The position numbers and the translations under genes were made by a program. A DNA stretch of 64,000 bases from Eremomyces bilateralis CBS 781.70 (taxonomy: Eukaryota; Ascomycota; Dothideomycetes; Eremomycetales; Eremomycetaceae): the NCBI RefSeq assembly GCF_010015585.1, contig NW_022985069.1, forward strand, positions 1,302,428 through 1,366,427, written 5' to 3'. Each line of letters starts with the position of its first letter. Within the stretch, counting starts at the first letter, position 1. Below the pieces are notes generated by a model. That model saw only the letters and a list, made by a program, of their open reading frames with translations. It ran no database searches and was not told the origin of the DNA. This document shows positions 1 to 11,410 of the stretch, piece by piece.

Positions 1-3000
1 GGCGGGGGCTTGTTGTTGTTGGAGGCGGTGGAAGGGGTTGGTGGAGACTTCGGAGGAGGGGGTGGAGGTGAGGGTGGTGGTTTGGTTGCTGTCTTGCGCC
101 ATTTTCTTGAGGAACGGGTTGCGCGTCTCGGTGTCCGTGACCGGGGGACTGGTGACGGATGGCGGGCTGCTGATAGAGGAGGGAGGCGGGCTGGTTTGCT
201 GCGGGATGGAGAGTGGGGGTGCGGCTGGCGGAGAAATCTGTCGCGGGAGCTCTTGGCTGACGGTAGGCGTTGTGTCTTGTGGGGTCAGTTCTTGCGGCCC
301 TTCGTCGTCAGAGGAGTCCTCGTCGCCCATGTTCTGAAGCTGCAACTGAAGTTGTCGCTCTCGCTCCTTTGCCGCCTCAATCTCGGCTCGTTGCGCTGCC
401 ATTCGAGCTTCTTTCTCCTTGGCATCGCGTTGAGTAGCATGACGGCGTTTTTTCTCCTCTTCCTTCTTTAGCTTGCCTTGCCTCACTTGCTCCTCAAGTG
501 CACGCAACCGCTCCTGGGCAGCCTCTCGCTCCCGCGCGAACTCGTCTTCCTGCTTACGTGCTTCCTCCCTGATCACTGTTAGACACGTTAGGTAAAAGCT
601 GGTATGCCACTTACTCAAGTTCCTTCCGCGCAATCTCTTGAGCATTATGCTCCTCACGCAACACCTTCTCAGCTGCCTCCTGCTCCGCTCGCTTAGCTTC
701 CGCCTCCGCGTGCGTAGTATCCACTTTCCCTTTCCGCGACGGCGGAGGCGGCGGCTTCTTCCCAGCAGCTGGCTTGGTCGCCGGAGGAGGCACTCCGCCC
801 TCATCCTGCAGTCTGCGCTGTCGTTCTTCCTCACGCTTAGTATCTTCAGCCTCAGCTTGACGAAGGCGATCTTCGCGCTCCTTTCGTTCTCGCTCGGCAC
901 GCTGCTGCGCAGTCTCCGCCGTGGGAGAAGGCGTCGGTTTGGGTCGAAGCCCGAGGGCAGCCAATCGCTCGGCCATGCGCTGTTCGGCTTGTTGCTTGAT
1001 GAATGCTGCGCGCTCCTCGGGAGACTTATAAGATGAGTATGTCCCCCCGGTGCTACTAGCCGAGGGCGCAGGAGACGGAGTCGGCTCGGGGGATTTGGCA
1101 GGACTCTCATAGCGGGATGTTGTGGGATGACGAGATTCCGTTGCTCGGGGTGGTCCATCAGAGAGGCTACCGTGGTCTCGTCGAGAGCTGAGAAAATTAG
1201 TCCTTGCCCGTAAATTATTTCCGGCGACTTACTCTTCTTTCCGAATCCTCGTAGATCGGCTCTCCCGTTGCAACTCGTAGATAAAATCACGCACTTCATC
1301 TTCTACACCAAGTCCATCCCCCCACCTACGGCGCTCATGCTCCGTACTAGAATCTTCTGCGCCTTCTTTTAGGGATCCTTCCAGACTCTTACCAAACTCG
1401 CCGACAGAATCTTCCACGTCCCTGACCATGCGTTCGTTATTCTCTCTCTCGGTTCTCACCTTCGAGCTTTCTTCCTCCAATCTTCTCGCGGCAGCTTCGG
1501 ACTCGTCACCGCCCGATGCTACGGGTCGGCCGGTTAATACCGCTGACCTCTGCTGCATCATCGCTTTGGCCTTCGCTTTCAACCGGTCAGACTCCGTGAT
1601 CGCGCCACCGGGCCCCGTCCCAAAGATGGCAGCAGCTGCGCCGGGATGGGCCTTTGCATCCTTCAGCCGGAAGAGCTCCAGCTGCGCGTCCGCTATTGCG
1701 CGTTCGGTTCGCCGGACGTTGGATGCGAGCTCTGGTAGCCGGTCGGTCAGGTTTTGCAACTGACGTTTCATCGTTCGTCGCTCGGCACTCGAGTCTCCGG
1801 AGCGGACAAACGCATTCGGATGGGTGTCAATGTCTTCTTGAAGGCGACGAATGCGTCGATAGAGGTCATCGGCGTCGCGTCGGTCCTTTCGGTCCAGCGC
1901 CTCGTCTTGCTCGGCTTGATTCTCATCGCGAAAGTCGATGGCATCGAGAAGAACCTGTTTCTCACGGATCAATTTCTTGAGTTGCTCATTAGAAAACTCT
2001 TCAATTGACGAGACCGGCGATCCTGGTTGTGCCGGGGATGGTGAACGGCCACCAGCACCGATACGATGCCGAGCACTCGATTTATACCCGACATGATCGT
2101 CGTTATTCTTAAACACCGTGGCGTCCTTCCGTCCTGCAACCCCAGGACTACCTCCACGGAACGATTGCGACTTCAAGTAGCTGACTCCAGTCTTTTGTGG
2201 CTGGAGGAACGCCCCTGAGCTCTTGCGCTCCTCGGCATCTCGCGCAAGCAGAGATTTCATCGAGCCGATCGTGTCGCTGAAATTTCGGGTGGATGGTGGC
2301 GTCAACTCCGCTGGCAGTCGGTTTGGTACGGGATAGCCATTCAACTTGCGGTAAATCAAATGCATGGAAACCGCGAATTCGTCCATGTTCAGACGCCCTC
2401 TGTCATTCGAATCTGAAAGGGTCCAGATACGTTCGAGGTCCGGCTTGTCCAAGCCACTCTGCCCAAAAATCTCAATGGCTTGCTCGCCAGTGATGTATCC
2501 TTTTCCGAAGCCATCCCATGCCTTGAACAAGTCATCGTAGATCTTCTTTTCGCCCTTAGTCACCGCCCATGGCACCGTCGCGTTGCCACGAAGCCCTTGC
2601 GTGGTGAATCCACCTTCACGGCCAGATTGCGGCATCATACGCTGCTGAAGGGTATCGATGTTGGGAAGGCCTGTGGCCGGGTTGTTGGCAAGACCCCATT
2701 GACCTGGTATTCCGGTAGGTTGGGCGTTTAGCGGAGCAGCCATTCCTGTCGGTTGAGGGCCGAGATTTGAGCCGAAGCCAGTTGGCATCGGTGGCATTGG
2801 CGGTCTTGGTCCAGTATAGCCCTGGCCTGGCGTTTGACCAGGGAAACCCGTCGCCTGCGGTTGAAGCCCTCCCATCGATTGCTGGTTCTGCATATTGTTC
2901 GGGGCTGGGTACCCTGGAATCTGCGGCATCATTCCCGTCGGTTGAGCAGTCAACTGATTCAGAAGCTGCTGGTTGGATTGATTCTGAGGCTGAGGCTGCT

Positions 3001-3957
3001 GAATGGTTGGCGGAGACATGTTGGTCTGGCGAAGCGGACCGTCGAAGCTTGGTGCATTCGTTCGCGAGGAAGGCTGAGGCGCGTCATCCGGCACCCCAAA
3101 GGAGATTATATCGACCATACTAGATACTTCGTTCTTGATACGGTCGGGTAAAGTTGTGGGGAGGGGCTTGCCAACGATCCTAAGGTTGCAGAGGTACATG
3201 GCAAGGGCAAACTCTGGAAAGAGTAGCCGACCCGATTTGGTGGTATCGGCTATTGTCCTGGACTTCGTGTCAGACCAACCTCACGTAGATTCCCTTGTTC
3301 GCTGCCATACCATATATTCGCCAGATCCTCTCCTGGCAAGTTCGAACGCATCAGAAGATCCTTTGCTTGGTCGCCACTCAAGGACTGCTCGTTCCCAACC
3401 GCGGATTTAAACAGCTGCTCGAATTTCGCCTGATCCTCCGAAGTAATGAAAGAGAGCCGGATGTTCGGGATCTTTGACTTCAGTCCTGCCGAAGGGGCCG
3501 GAGAAGCCGTCTGAGCTTGTTTCGAGAGGAACGAATCCGCCATCTGATTCGATGTCATCCCCGTCTGTTGCGGCATCTGCGGCGCCGCTGGGGCCTGGAG
3601 AGACTGCTGTGGAGGAGCATTTTGGCCAAATCCGGGTTGTCCGGTCTGGAACGGCTGTTGCGGAGCGGTTTGGAAGGACTGGCCCTGCTGGCCCTGCTGA
3701 CCCGGGAAACCCGTGTACTGCTGCTGCAATTGGGGTTGCGGAGGAGGTTGTTGCGGAGCACCTTGTTGCTGCTGGCCTGGAAACCCGGTATATTGAGACT
3801 GTAGCGATTGTCCGCTGAATCCGGTAGGCTGTGGGCCAAAGTTACCGGGCTGCTGTTGGGGCTGCTGTTGGAACGGAGGTTGCTGTTGGCCGTAGGGAGG
3901 CTGGTTTGGTCGAGCGCTGTTCCCGCCGCCTAGATAGGCACTCGAACCGGAAAACAT
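1..3957 (-). CDS. PAN1: Actin cytoskeleton-regulatory complex protein PAN1 (3' end beyond window)
   Basis: Endocytic scaffold and Arp2/3 activator, working at cortical actin patches with End3 and Sla1 in the known family. Coding exons on the minus strand: 3957-3311, 3257-1233, 1187-615 and 568 to below 1; introns of 53, 45 and 46 nt have GT-AG ends and keep frame. The ATG at 3957 gives [11 protein letters not shown]. The N-terminus is Q/P-rich. EH domain 1 (about residues 165-255) is rebuilt across intron 1 as ..[21 protein letters not shown] domain 2 (about 445-535) contains [22 protein letters not shown]. Long charged coiled coils follow, then the E/K/R-rich tail and the start of a proline-rich C-terminus. 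About ten Q-x-TG motifs surround the EH domains. The order EH-EH-coiled coil-proline-rich is the fungal PAN1 layout. The stop codon lies outside the window. Confidence 0.93.
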
Positions 3958-4275
3958 TGTGGGAGGTATACGCCAAGCACAAATGCAGAGGAATTCAAGA
4001 AATGCGGAACAATACAAAAAATGACTGAAGAAAGGGTGAGATTGACGTTGTAGGAGTATCGAACAGGAGCTCGTGCAGTAATTACGAGATTACGACGATG
4101 GTCGAAGCTTGAAGATTTAGCACCGCCACATACACGTGTCAATGCCGTGTGTCAGCCACCCGTGATTTGATGGAGATTACAGAGTCGATCGAGGTGATGA
4201 CATTCTTTCCAACAGCATCGACGGCATCGGATTTGAGAACCATTCAGCCGTCACAGAGCGCTCCAGTCAATCAAT
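3958..4275. other. Divergent intergenic region between PAN1 and a small coiled-coil gene
   Basis: 318 bp that must hold both promoters. No ORF or RNA gene seen. It contains one copy of the 13-mer GCACCGCCACATA (4120-4132), which also occurs twice upstream of SMC1. Confidence 0.5.
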
Positions 4276-4579
4276 ATGACTGAGAAACACAATGGAGAGT
4301 CTGCAAATGCGTCGGTGGAAGCAGATTTCGCTCAGGTACTGTGTTTGATTCTCAGGACTGATAGGATCACCTTTTCTTACTCTACTACAGGCGTTGAAAG
4401 AGCTGACCAGAGGCGAACAAACTGCTGCCGCTCTCGAGAATCACTTGACTTCTTTGGAGAGTAAAATCGAAGAGTTACTTGCACAGTCGTCAGAGGATCA
4501 AGCTACTGCGGAGAAAGAGAAGGAATCAAAAGGCCCCGATGCTGGTAGCTCGTCAGGGGACAAGAATGGTGGTCCATGA
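4276..4579 (+). CDS. Small coiled-coil protein, unknown function
   Basis: Two exons, 4276-4335 and 4391-4579, separated by a 55-nt GT-AG intron (4336-4390) at phase 0; product about 82 aa. The first exon encodes 20 residues ending DFAQ; the second continues ALKELTRGEQTAAALENHL and then a heptad-like stretch (LTSLESKIEELL) before a K/E/G/S-rich tail. I do not recognise a named family. The pattern of a short helix with regular leucines and a disordered acidic tail suggests a small subunit that pairs with a partner through a coiled coil, but that is inference. The gene is divergent from PAN1. Codon use and the clean intron argue for a real gene despite its size. Confidence 0.6.
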
Positions 4580-5016
4580 GTTCGGATCGGGATTTTCATG
4601 AATGATGTAATGGACTTCTAGAAAGCAAGAATGACGTTCAGTTATTTCCTCAAGGAAGAAGACTTAGACAGCTACGTTATGATTCCATAGTAGAACGGTC
4701 CGTTATCTCCATGCCATGGTCAGCACCCCGTCACTAACAGGATATCATAAGCTTATGATGACTTTTTCTAGTCCTATCAGCTACATGAATTAGTGACATG
4801 ATCATCATTCTCTGTGGGCACGACTTTGACGGCGAAGTTGCTTCAAATATGACAGTCGTGGACTCGAGCTACCTTAACTTTTGAAGAGAACGCAATAATA
4901 CTAATGAGATATCTTGATTCTCGCAAGCATATCGGTCACTATAATCCATCTGAAACCATTTATTATTACTTCTCCAAGAATTTACCCTACGGTACGCTTA
5001 CCTCGGTCATACCTAG
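4580..5016. other. Intergenic region
   Basis: 437 bp between two convergent genes. It is AT-richer than its neighbours and holds only 3' flanks; nothing else seen. Confidence 0.5.
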
Positions 5017-6165
5017 CTAACCACCGAAAAGTCTTCCTTCAATCAACTCCTTCAATCCCTTACCAGCATCATAATGCTTCAGATCATCCTTCATATCAGA
5101 ACCCCCCTTGTTCGGCGCAATGGCAATCGCACGCCCTATACCGGTTAGTTACCAACTTCCTACGTCAAACGGTCTTAACTCACCATGCACCCCTTCATCA
5201 GTCACAACCCTCAAGAACCCATCCACACAGTCCTCCACTTCCCCCACGGGGATCCCCGCTTCCGCCAACTTCCCAAGGTGATTCGCAATCATCTTCGTCC
5301 GTATATACGTCGGCGCAATCAAATTCGTCCGCACCCTCTTCTTCCCCTCACCCAGCAGCTCAGGCCTCGCCCGTAACGCCTTCATCATCCCCCGTACCCC
5401 AAACTTGCTCCCGTTATAGTCCGCCAGGAGCGGGAGCGCCGCATACCCCGCCAGCGACGCCACCAGCACAATCTGCTTGGATTCCGCCGACGTCGCGGCA
5501 TCAATGGTTCGGGCGAAGTAATGGACCGCCAGGTGGATGGAGTAGAAACTCCCGGTCAGGTTGACGTCGATGACGTCGGTCGTCGGGGGATGAGGATCGG
5601 CGTTAGAGTCGGTGGGATTATGTTTTATCCACTGGTCCATGGAGTTGCCGACGAGGCCGGCCGCGGTGACGACGATGTCGAGAGAGTGGGTGGGGTGGAA
5701 TTCGATGGCAGATTTGAAGGCTTGGAGCTGGGCGTCCCAGCTACGGACATCTGCTTGGATGAATTGGACACTACGACGGCCTATCAGCATTTTCTTTTTG
5801 AACCAGATCCAGCACCTGCACCGCCTTTCGGAGGATCCACCTGATGAGGTAGAGGGTTCGGGCCGCTTACTGAAGACCCTTCGATGCCAGTTCTTTCGCA
5901 TACTTCTCCCCGTCTGAGTGCAGGTCCACAATCGTGACATATGCTCTAGAGACGTTTAGTACTGTTCCATGGACTTCGGGCGTGATCATACTCACCCGGC
6001 TTCCGCCAAAGCCGTCGCAAAGCCTGCGCCTATCCCATTCGCTCCCCCCGTCACCAAAGCACTCTGGCCTTTGAGTCCGGCAGTATTCACTGTCTTTGTG
6101 AAATCAACGGCAGGCGAGCTAAAGTTGAAGTCCACCACGCCTCTCTTGCTGGTCTGCTGCGCCAT
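5017..6165 (-). CDS. Short-chain dehydrogenase/reductase (SDR), 15-PGDH-like
   Basis: NAD(P)-dependent oxidoreductase of the classical SDR fold. Exons on the minus strand: 6165-5996, 5945-5871, 5770-5184 and 5135-5017, giving 316 aa; introns of 50, 100 and 48 nt are GT-AG. The cofactor loop is TGGANGIGAG near residue 40, followed by an acidic residue after beta-2 (TIVDLHS), which favours NAD over NADP. The NNAG-equivalent is TAAG (VVTAAGL), the structural Asn lies in DVNLTGSF, and the catalytic Ser and Tyr-x3-Lys are in ASLAGY and YNGSK. Substrate is not predictable. The C-terminal exon (..KDDLKHYDAGKGLKELIEG) resembles the tail of fungal 15-hydroxyprostaglandin dehydrogenase-like proteins. 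No neighbouring pathway genes are present. Confidence 0.87.
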
Positions 6166-7190
6166 TGTTTATAAATGCAATATCAATACGGTTCTTCCAA
6201 CAATTACATGAAGAGAATGGATGGCAAATCTTCACTTCGCTCTATTCTTTTGGAGAAATCTACTGATAATCATCTCATGATGATGAAACCCTCCCAAACT
6301 CAGTTTCCAAGTCTACACTCTCAGCGTACTCCCCAAACACCCTGATCAAGTGATCATACTCTTGGCTATACCATTCTCATGGATGCTGCTACCCTCCATC
6401 GCCCGAGCTGACCCCGCTTTCTTAGCTCCCTCCAATCAGTGCGATCAGAATTCAAATGGTACATGCGTGCTGATTCAGCATTGTTACATTGAGTCCTTAG
6501 TTGGGCACTTGGGCGCCTTAATTCCTCTACAGTGCTTTGATGTGGTCGGATTATGTCAGATACAACGTGTGAAGCTGAGGTGAGCCGTGAGTGTCGCTTA
6601 CGAACGAGGGGCGCGGATAAGTTACTCAAGGTTGCGGATCTAATTAATAGGACATCACGGAGTATTGCATTCCGAATGGGGCATTCTATCACAGGTTGCC
6701 TGTGTTGATTGGTCAGTCGAAAGGTTACCTCGCCTCCGGGCAGCATCACGATTACACCCTCAGTCTCATGCGAAATTAGGCCCCGGCCTTCCTTCAGTTC
6801 CAACAAGATAATTGTTTCGATCAGGCCAGGCCAAACTGACGCTCAAAGGGAAATGCAGAGATGAGGGAGCGGTAAGCACCAGATCGGGATCGACTCTCCC
6901 TTTTTTATACCACCAACGGTGCCTCTGAACCGTAGTAGCCGCCTAACTGAGGAATTGGTTAATGTCTACCGATCCTTTGTACGGTATTCTCTATCGTTTT
7001 GCTAGCAGATCCGGAAACACATTCGATAGCACGGCTAGTTTGGACTAACGATCAGTTTATAGACCTCTTCGGCCGTCCACCTTCAGCGATGAACAACAAA
7101 TGTCCATCAGGGATCAAGCCTAATCGATCTCCGTTAGCGAAAGCGCTTATTACCTTAGAGGCTGCAACCTCTAAGCTAGTGAATACACTT
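6166..7190. other. Gene-poor stretch upstream of the repeat-linked ORF
   Basis: About 1 kb with only short ORFs in several frames and no recognisable domain. An open stretch at 6999-7262 (plus strand) runs into the tandem repeats and may be an upstream exon of the next gene; a possible acceptor lies just before it (TTTTGCTAGCAG, ending at about 7008). Confidence 0.4.
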
Positions 7191-7510
7191 CAAGAGGTCG
7201 GGGAAGGGCCCCACTCTACGACTCGAGACCAAACATCGAGAAACCCCCCGACTCCATTGTAGACGACCTGAGTGGATGCGTTGACACACTCCAAATTGGG
7301 GAAGATTGCCACTCTACGGCTCGAGATGAAACATCGAGGAAACCCTCAACTCCCTTGTAGACAACCTGAGCGAAATCACTGACAGGCTCCAAAAGATTGG
7401 GGAAAGGTACCACTCTACAGCTCGAGACCAAACATCGAGGACCCCCCTCGACTCCCTTGTAGACGACCTGAGCAGGTTCGTTGATGCTCTCCGAGCTGTT
7501 AGGCGAATCA
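7191..7510 (+). repeat. ~100-bp coding-type tandem repeat, three clear copies
   Basis: Three units share CCACTCTACRRCTCGAGA, then CATCGAG, then TTGTAGACRACCTGAG. Unit anchors lie at 7211, 7309 and 7410, so spacing is 98 and 101 bp. A weaker fourth copy precedes them near 7180. In the third unit the frame reads HSTARDQTSR..DSLVDDLSRFVDALR, a helix-like heptad pattern. The first two units are one base shorter in the C-run after CATCGAG, so a single reading frame does not pass through all copies. Confidence 0.75.
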
Positions 7511-8266
7511 TCAAACATCAGTCTACACCATTTCTGCCATGTGAGGATCAAAGATGGGTGGGAATCTATGACTACGGATGAAAAATTAACCGCTCTCTTC
7601 AAAACGCCGGAAGAGAAACTCTGGGAGTTCGCTCGCGTGATATCGAAATACGTACAAACCCTTCAACCACTTGAACCAACACGCGATATTCTCTGGCGTG
7701 TGAAATCCGATGAAGCTTTCCAAGACCAATCTGGGTTGCCGGAACCCCTGATCACCCTGAAAGCATTCGATGAACATCTTAGCGTCCAACATGTCAAGAC
7801 CCCGTTTAATTCATTCTTCTCTTCCTGGGGTAGAGTGCTGAAGAGGAGAAAACGTTGCCCACACAGGGGGGCAACAAATATTCGGGTCATTGCCTTATGG
7901 ACCGAAGGCCTCCCTGTCTATGATGCCTACGCCATCGCAGAAGCGCTACGGTACAGCAATGACGAACAGGAGCCGAGAAGACAGTTGAGCTACATCAGCG
8001 ATGAGTGGCTGATGGCGAATGCTGACTGTGACTACACAGAGTCCGGGCGGGTCACTGCTGTGTTCGATAGATGCGGCGAGAATCGAACGATGGAATTATG
8101 GGGTCCCGGTAAGCATCCTAAACCAGTGAATGTAGCTGCTGGGATGCTGGGAATGCCAGGAGAGATGTTAAGGGGGAATCTTAAGAATATTGTGCATATG
8201 CGCACTGGTTTGACTGAGGATAGCGCACAGTTCATCTGTTTGGAAAGTTCTTCTTTGGAAGTATAA
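7484..8266 (+). CDS. Uncharacterised ORF downstream of tandem repeats, possibly DUF7587-like
   Basis: Open frame of 260 codons from ATG 7484 to TAA 8266; an alternative ATG lies at 7571. I do not recognise a named enzyme. The segment ILWRVKSDEAFQDQ.. followed by a TPFNSFFSSWGRVLKR block and NIRVIALWTEGLPVYDAYAI resembles, weakly, the pattern of fungal DUF7587-type proteins (an R-V opening strand, an F/S-x-F patch, then an R-V-x-x-I/L strand). Such proteins are usually lineage-specific and multi-copy in filamentous fungi. The upstream ~100-bp repeats encode a matching heptad region in another frame, so either short introns join them or the 5' half is decayed. True start and exon structure are uncertain. 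The region has no housekeeping neighbours on either side for about 1 kb, as in accessory segments. Confidence 0.45.
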   Translation: MLSELLGESSNISLHHFCHVRIKDGWESMTTDEKLTALFKTPEEKLWEFARVISKYVQTLQPLEPTRDILWRVKSDEAFQDQSGLPEPLITLKAFDEHLSVQHVKTPFNSFFSSWGRVLKRRKRCPHRGATNIRVIALWTEGLPVYDAYAIAEALRYSNDEQEPRRQLSYISDEWLMANADCDYTESGRVTAVFDRCGENRTMELWGPGKHPKPVNVAAGMLGMPGEMLRGNLKNIVHMRTGLTEDSAQFICLESSSLEV

Positions 8267-9277
8267 GACAATGGATGACTAGCGATGACAGTTATGACTA
8301 TTTCAAACGATCTGTCTGTCTATCTGGTGGCTTCATTGAGATAGTGAACTGATTTTGAACATACTTGATTTAACCGTACAATCATTCCATCTCCAAAACA
8401 GGGCATTCGGTTCCTAAGGGTTTTACGATATCCTCTCTGAAGTTCTCCGTAAGAGAACAGGAAATCGTCAACCAGCTCCAATATTTCTGCAATGAATATC
8501 AGATAAACATCAGAACAATGAAATGGAACCGAACATGAATACTTTTTGTTCATTCATTCATTCAGTGATCACCGAGAATTGTGGCCTTATGGCCTTGCAT
8601 CGCTATCACCAGGCCACAATTCTTTGCCTATATTAGCAGTCAGGTTCCAGACCAAACGATCCCTCTTCACCCCTGTTCCAGGTTTCCTACACTCCGGAAT
8701 TGTATCAGAATTGGAGTCAGACACTACCAAACATTCTGCGTAGTATGCGACACACATCTGCGACACTCAACATGGCATGTGGCAGTGATTTCCTTCCCGC
8801 GAGTCGCTATCTATGGCGTAGCCGCGCACCACTGTGTCCTGACAACCAACAGCTCCCACAGCGGTAAAACCAACATGTTACACGTTCTGCAGCAGAAACC
8901 TGGATACAGCGCAGATATGTACCGAAATATCTTCAAAAGCGTAGCATCCATCGAACGGAGTTGCGGGGTCGCCAGATATGTTTGGTTCGCGGGATTTCCT
9001 GCGCTCTGTTAGACGCGGGCAAAGCTTCCCGAGTGCAGATGTTGGAGATTCATCCTCTGCAAGGTCCGTCGTGGTGAGCCCAGGAATCGATGATGAAAGT
9101 TAAAAACAAAATGGGGAGTAGGATGGCCCTAAGGAGAGAGATATCTCTTCCTTATAGTCGCAAAGATAAAAGCAGAAGTGTTTCCAGTCTGTTTTCGGGT
9201 CCAAGTCGATGTATTTCTATTTCCAACTCGCAAGTCAATCCTTTTGAAATCGTATATATTCTAGTCGTCATACAAAG
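8267..9277. other. Gene-poor intergenic stretch
   Basis: About 1 kb without a supportable gene. It contains a 13-bp perfect inverted repeat (AGAATTGTGGCCT at 8575-8587 and its complement at 8611-8623). The longest plus-strand ORF (8581-9012) shows no domain and has the cysteine/arginine-rich composition of chance translation. Confidence 0.45.
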
Positions 9278-10725
9278 ATGATTCTAAACTTCCCTGTACC
9301 ACTGCCGATGGGTACAGATATGACCCACCATCAGCCCATACCGGTATCGTCATCTCCCCGTAGATGGCGGTTGATCGCACGCCCTGAAAGCCTGGCCTCC
9401 TTCCTCCTCCTCACCATATCCTTTACGCTTTCCATCATCTGCCTCCTAAGCGGATACAAGCCCGGCTTCGGCGTCGAGCTGGACCTCATCACCGTAAGGA
9501 CCCCAGGATCGATGGTCCAAATGCGCATTGACTCATCCCAATCCTTCAGTTCAACACCGTCGCGTTGGCCAGTACTCGGGCCTCCATTACCCTCCCAGGC
9601 CAAAACACCACCATCCAAGTTCCCCTCGGCGTTTTAGGCGTCAATGACTTCTACTCCGCCCACCTCCTGACGAGCTGCTCTGGGCACTACGACACCCCTA
9701 GCGTTCCCTCGGAATTCCACTCTGACAACCCCAACCTCGATAGCGAGGGAGACAGCGACACCATCTCCTCCGCCGACAAACTCCCCTACGACTCAGACCC
9801 CATCGGGATCTCAAACCGGGTTATCGACCGCTGCAGTACTCCTCTTTCCACCTTCAAAATCTCTCTTTCCCAAATCGTAAACGACGCCATGAACGAGGGA
9901 CTTCAAATCATCCCCTCAGACCTCCTTAACCTCCCCACCGCCCCCGTCCGCCACGAGAACGTCCCCCAAACCGCCGCCGATTCCCCTCCATCCCTGAAAC
10001 CCCGCTCTATCCCATCCAACATCCAATCCATCCCCGAAGAGTCAGCAGACGAACAACTCCGCCAACTCAGCCCCAACAACAACCGCGTCCACCTCTCCGC
10101 CCTCTCCTCACTCCCCTCCGCCCCATCCGCCCTCGCACCCCTCCACATCACCGCCTGCACCTTCGTCTTCCTCTCCCTCCTCGTGTCCCTTCTCCTCACA
10201 CCCCTCCCCCGCGATGCATCCACCCCCATCTCACCCCGCCTCTTCACCCTCGCCCAAATCACCCTTACATCCCTCTCCGCCCTCCTCACCCTCGCATCCG
10301 CCATCGCCACCACCGCAGCCACCACCATCATGGTCGCGCAAACCCGTACCACAACTCCCGTACCGACGGAGCTGGGCTTTGACACGGCGGACGGCGCGGT
10401 AGTTGAGATGCCTGCTGTTCAAATCGGTGCGGCGATGGGGAAGGCGTGGTTTGCGATGGCGTGGATTGGGGCGGTGATGGCGGTGGGGGCGGTGGGGGTG
10501 GCGGCGTGGGGCGTGTGGGCGAGGAGGGGGGAGAGGGGGGATGTGGATGGGATGGAAAGGGGATTGGTGGGGGATAGAGCGAGTTCGGTGTATTCGGGGG
10601 GTAAGGGGAGTTCGGTGTATTCGGGGAATGAGAAGGTTGGGAGTGGGAGGTCCTCGGTTTCGGAGGAGAGGGGGGGTGAGAGGTGGGATGGTGATGCGGT
10701 GGGGGAGCGGAGGGGGATTGATTGA
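9278..10725 (+). CDS. SUR7/PalI family four-TM plasma-membrane protein
   Basis: Two exons, 9278-9493 and 9550-10725, joined at phase 0 across a 56-nt GT-AG intron; 463 aa. TM1 is near residues 40-58 (SFLLLTISFTLSIICLLSG). A long outer loop follows, with GVNDFYSAHLLTSCSGHY, the place where SUR7-type proteins carry their G-x-C signature. TM2 (ACTFVFLSLLVSLLLTPL), TM3 (LTSLSALLTLASAIATTAA) and TM4 (AWIGAVMAVGAVGVAAWGVW) follow, then a cytoplasmic tail with two SSVYSG repeats. This is the topology of SUR7/Rim9-PalI proteins, which act at eisosomes or in ambient-pH sensing. Which of the two roles applies cannot be told. A later ATG at 9308 or 9320 could be the start. It converges on VAC8. Confidence 0.72.
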
Positions 10726-11410
10726 GGTGGTAGAGGTGAGTGGGATATTTACGAGAAAGGGAAGGTTAAGGATACCCAATTTCTTATACATGTAAATTAA
10801 AATCACTTCGGAATCGCATAGGGAGACGGCTCCTAGCAATATCATCTCAGGATTCCACGGTTAGATATCGATACGTTCAACCACTCCACGGGAATTCAGT
10901 AGAAGAGACGAGACGGAATATTCATTCTATTGATTTCATCTCATTACAAGGGATAATATGGCCCGCGCTTCTATCCCGGCCCTGCCATTTCGCCCCGATA
11001 TCTGCCTTAGGTTTCCTTCTCTCTAGCAATTTTCCCGCCCGGAATCCGTCCCTGGGTCCCCACGACAGAACACACTCCAGGGAGGGAACCCTACAAGCAA
11101 GGGAAAAAGATGAGAGCGAGAGGTAAAAAGGCATGGACAAACAAATGCCAAGTAGTAAAGACGGGAGCAGCCGGGGTGGAGAATAACAATCAAACGTCGA
11201 ACGGGGTGTGGGTGAAAAAAGATAATCATGATGGAGCTATGAAAACAATACCAAGAGGGAATCAGAACCCAATGATCCCCGATCCGCCGACGCGCCATAC
11301 GCAATGAAATGCTCGTGGATACGCACGTATCAGGAAGGCCAAACTGCAAGACGACAAACGGGGTGACGGAGGAGCGGCTTGGGGGACTTGGCTCGGAAAC
11401 AGGTCCGACC
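10726..11410. other. 3' intergenic region between convergent genes
   Basis: 685 bp between the stop codons of the SUR7-like gene and VAC8. Contains only the two 3' flanks; no ORF with domain support. Confidence 0.5.

Noticed and set aside
6366-6806. 146-codon minus-strand ORF in the 6-7 kb gap
   Set aside because: No domain, no TM or signal peptide, unusual residue mix, no supporting splice pattern.
7191-7510. Tandem repeat considered as a CRISPR array
   Set aside because: Units of about 100 bp are adjacent with no short repeat/unique spacer alternation, and the organism is a eukaryote.
8581-9012. 143-codon plus-strand ORF
   Set aside because: Composition rich in Cys, His, Arg and Phe, typical of chance translation; starts inside the inverted repeat.
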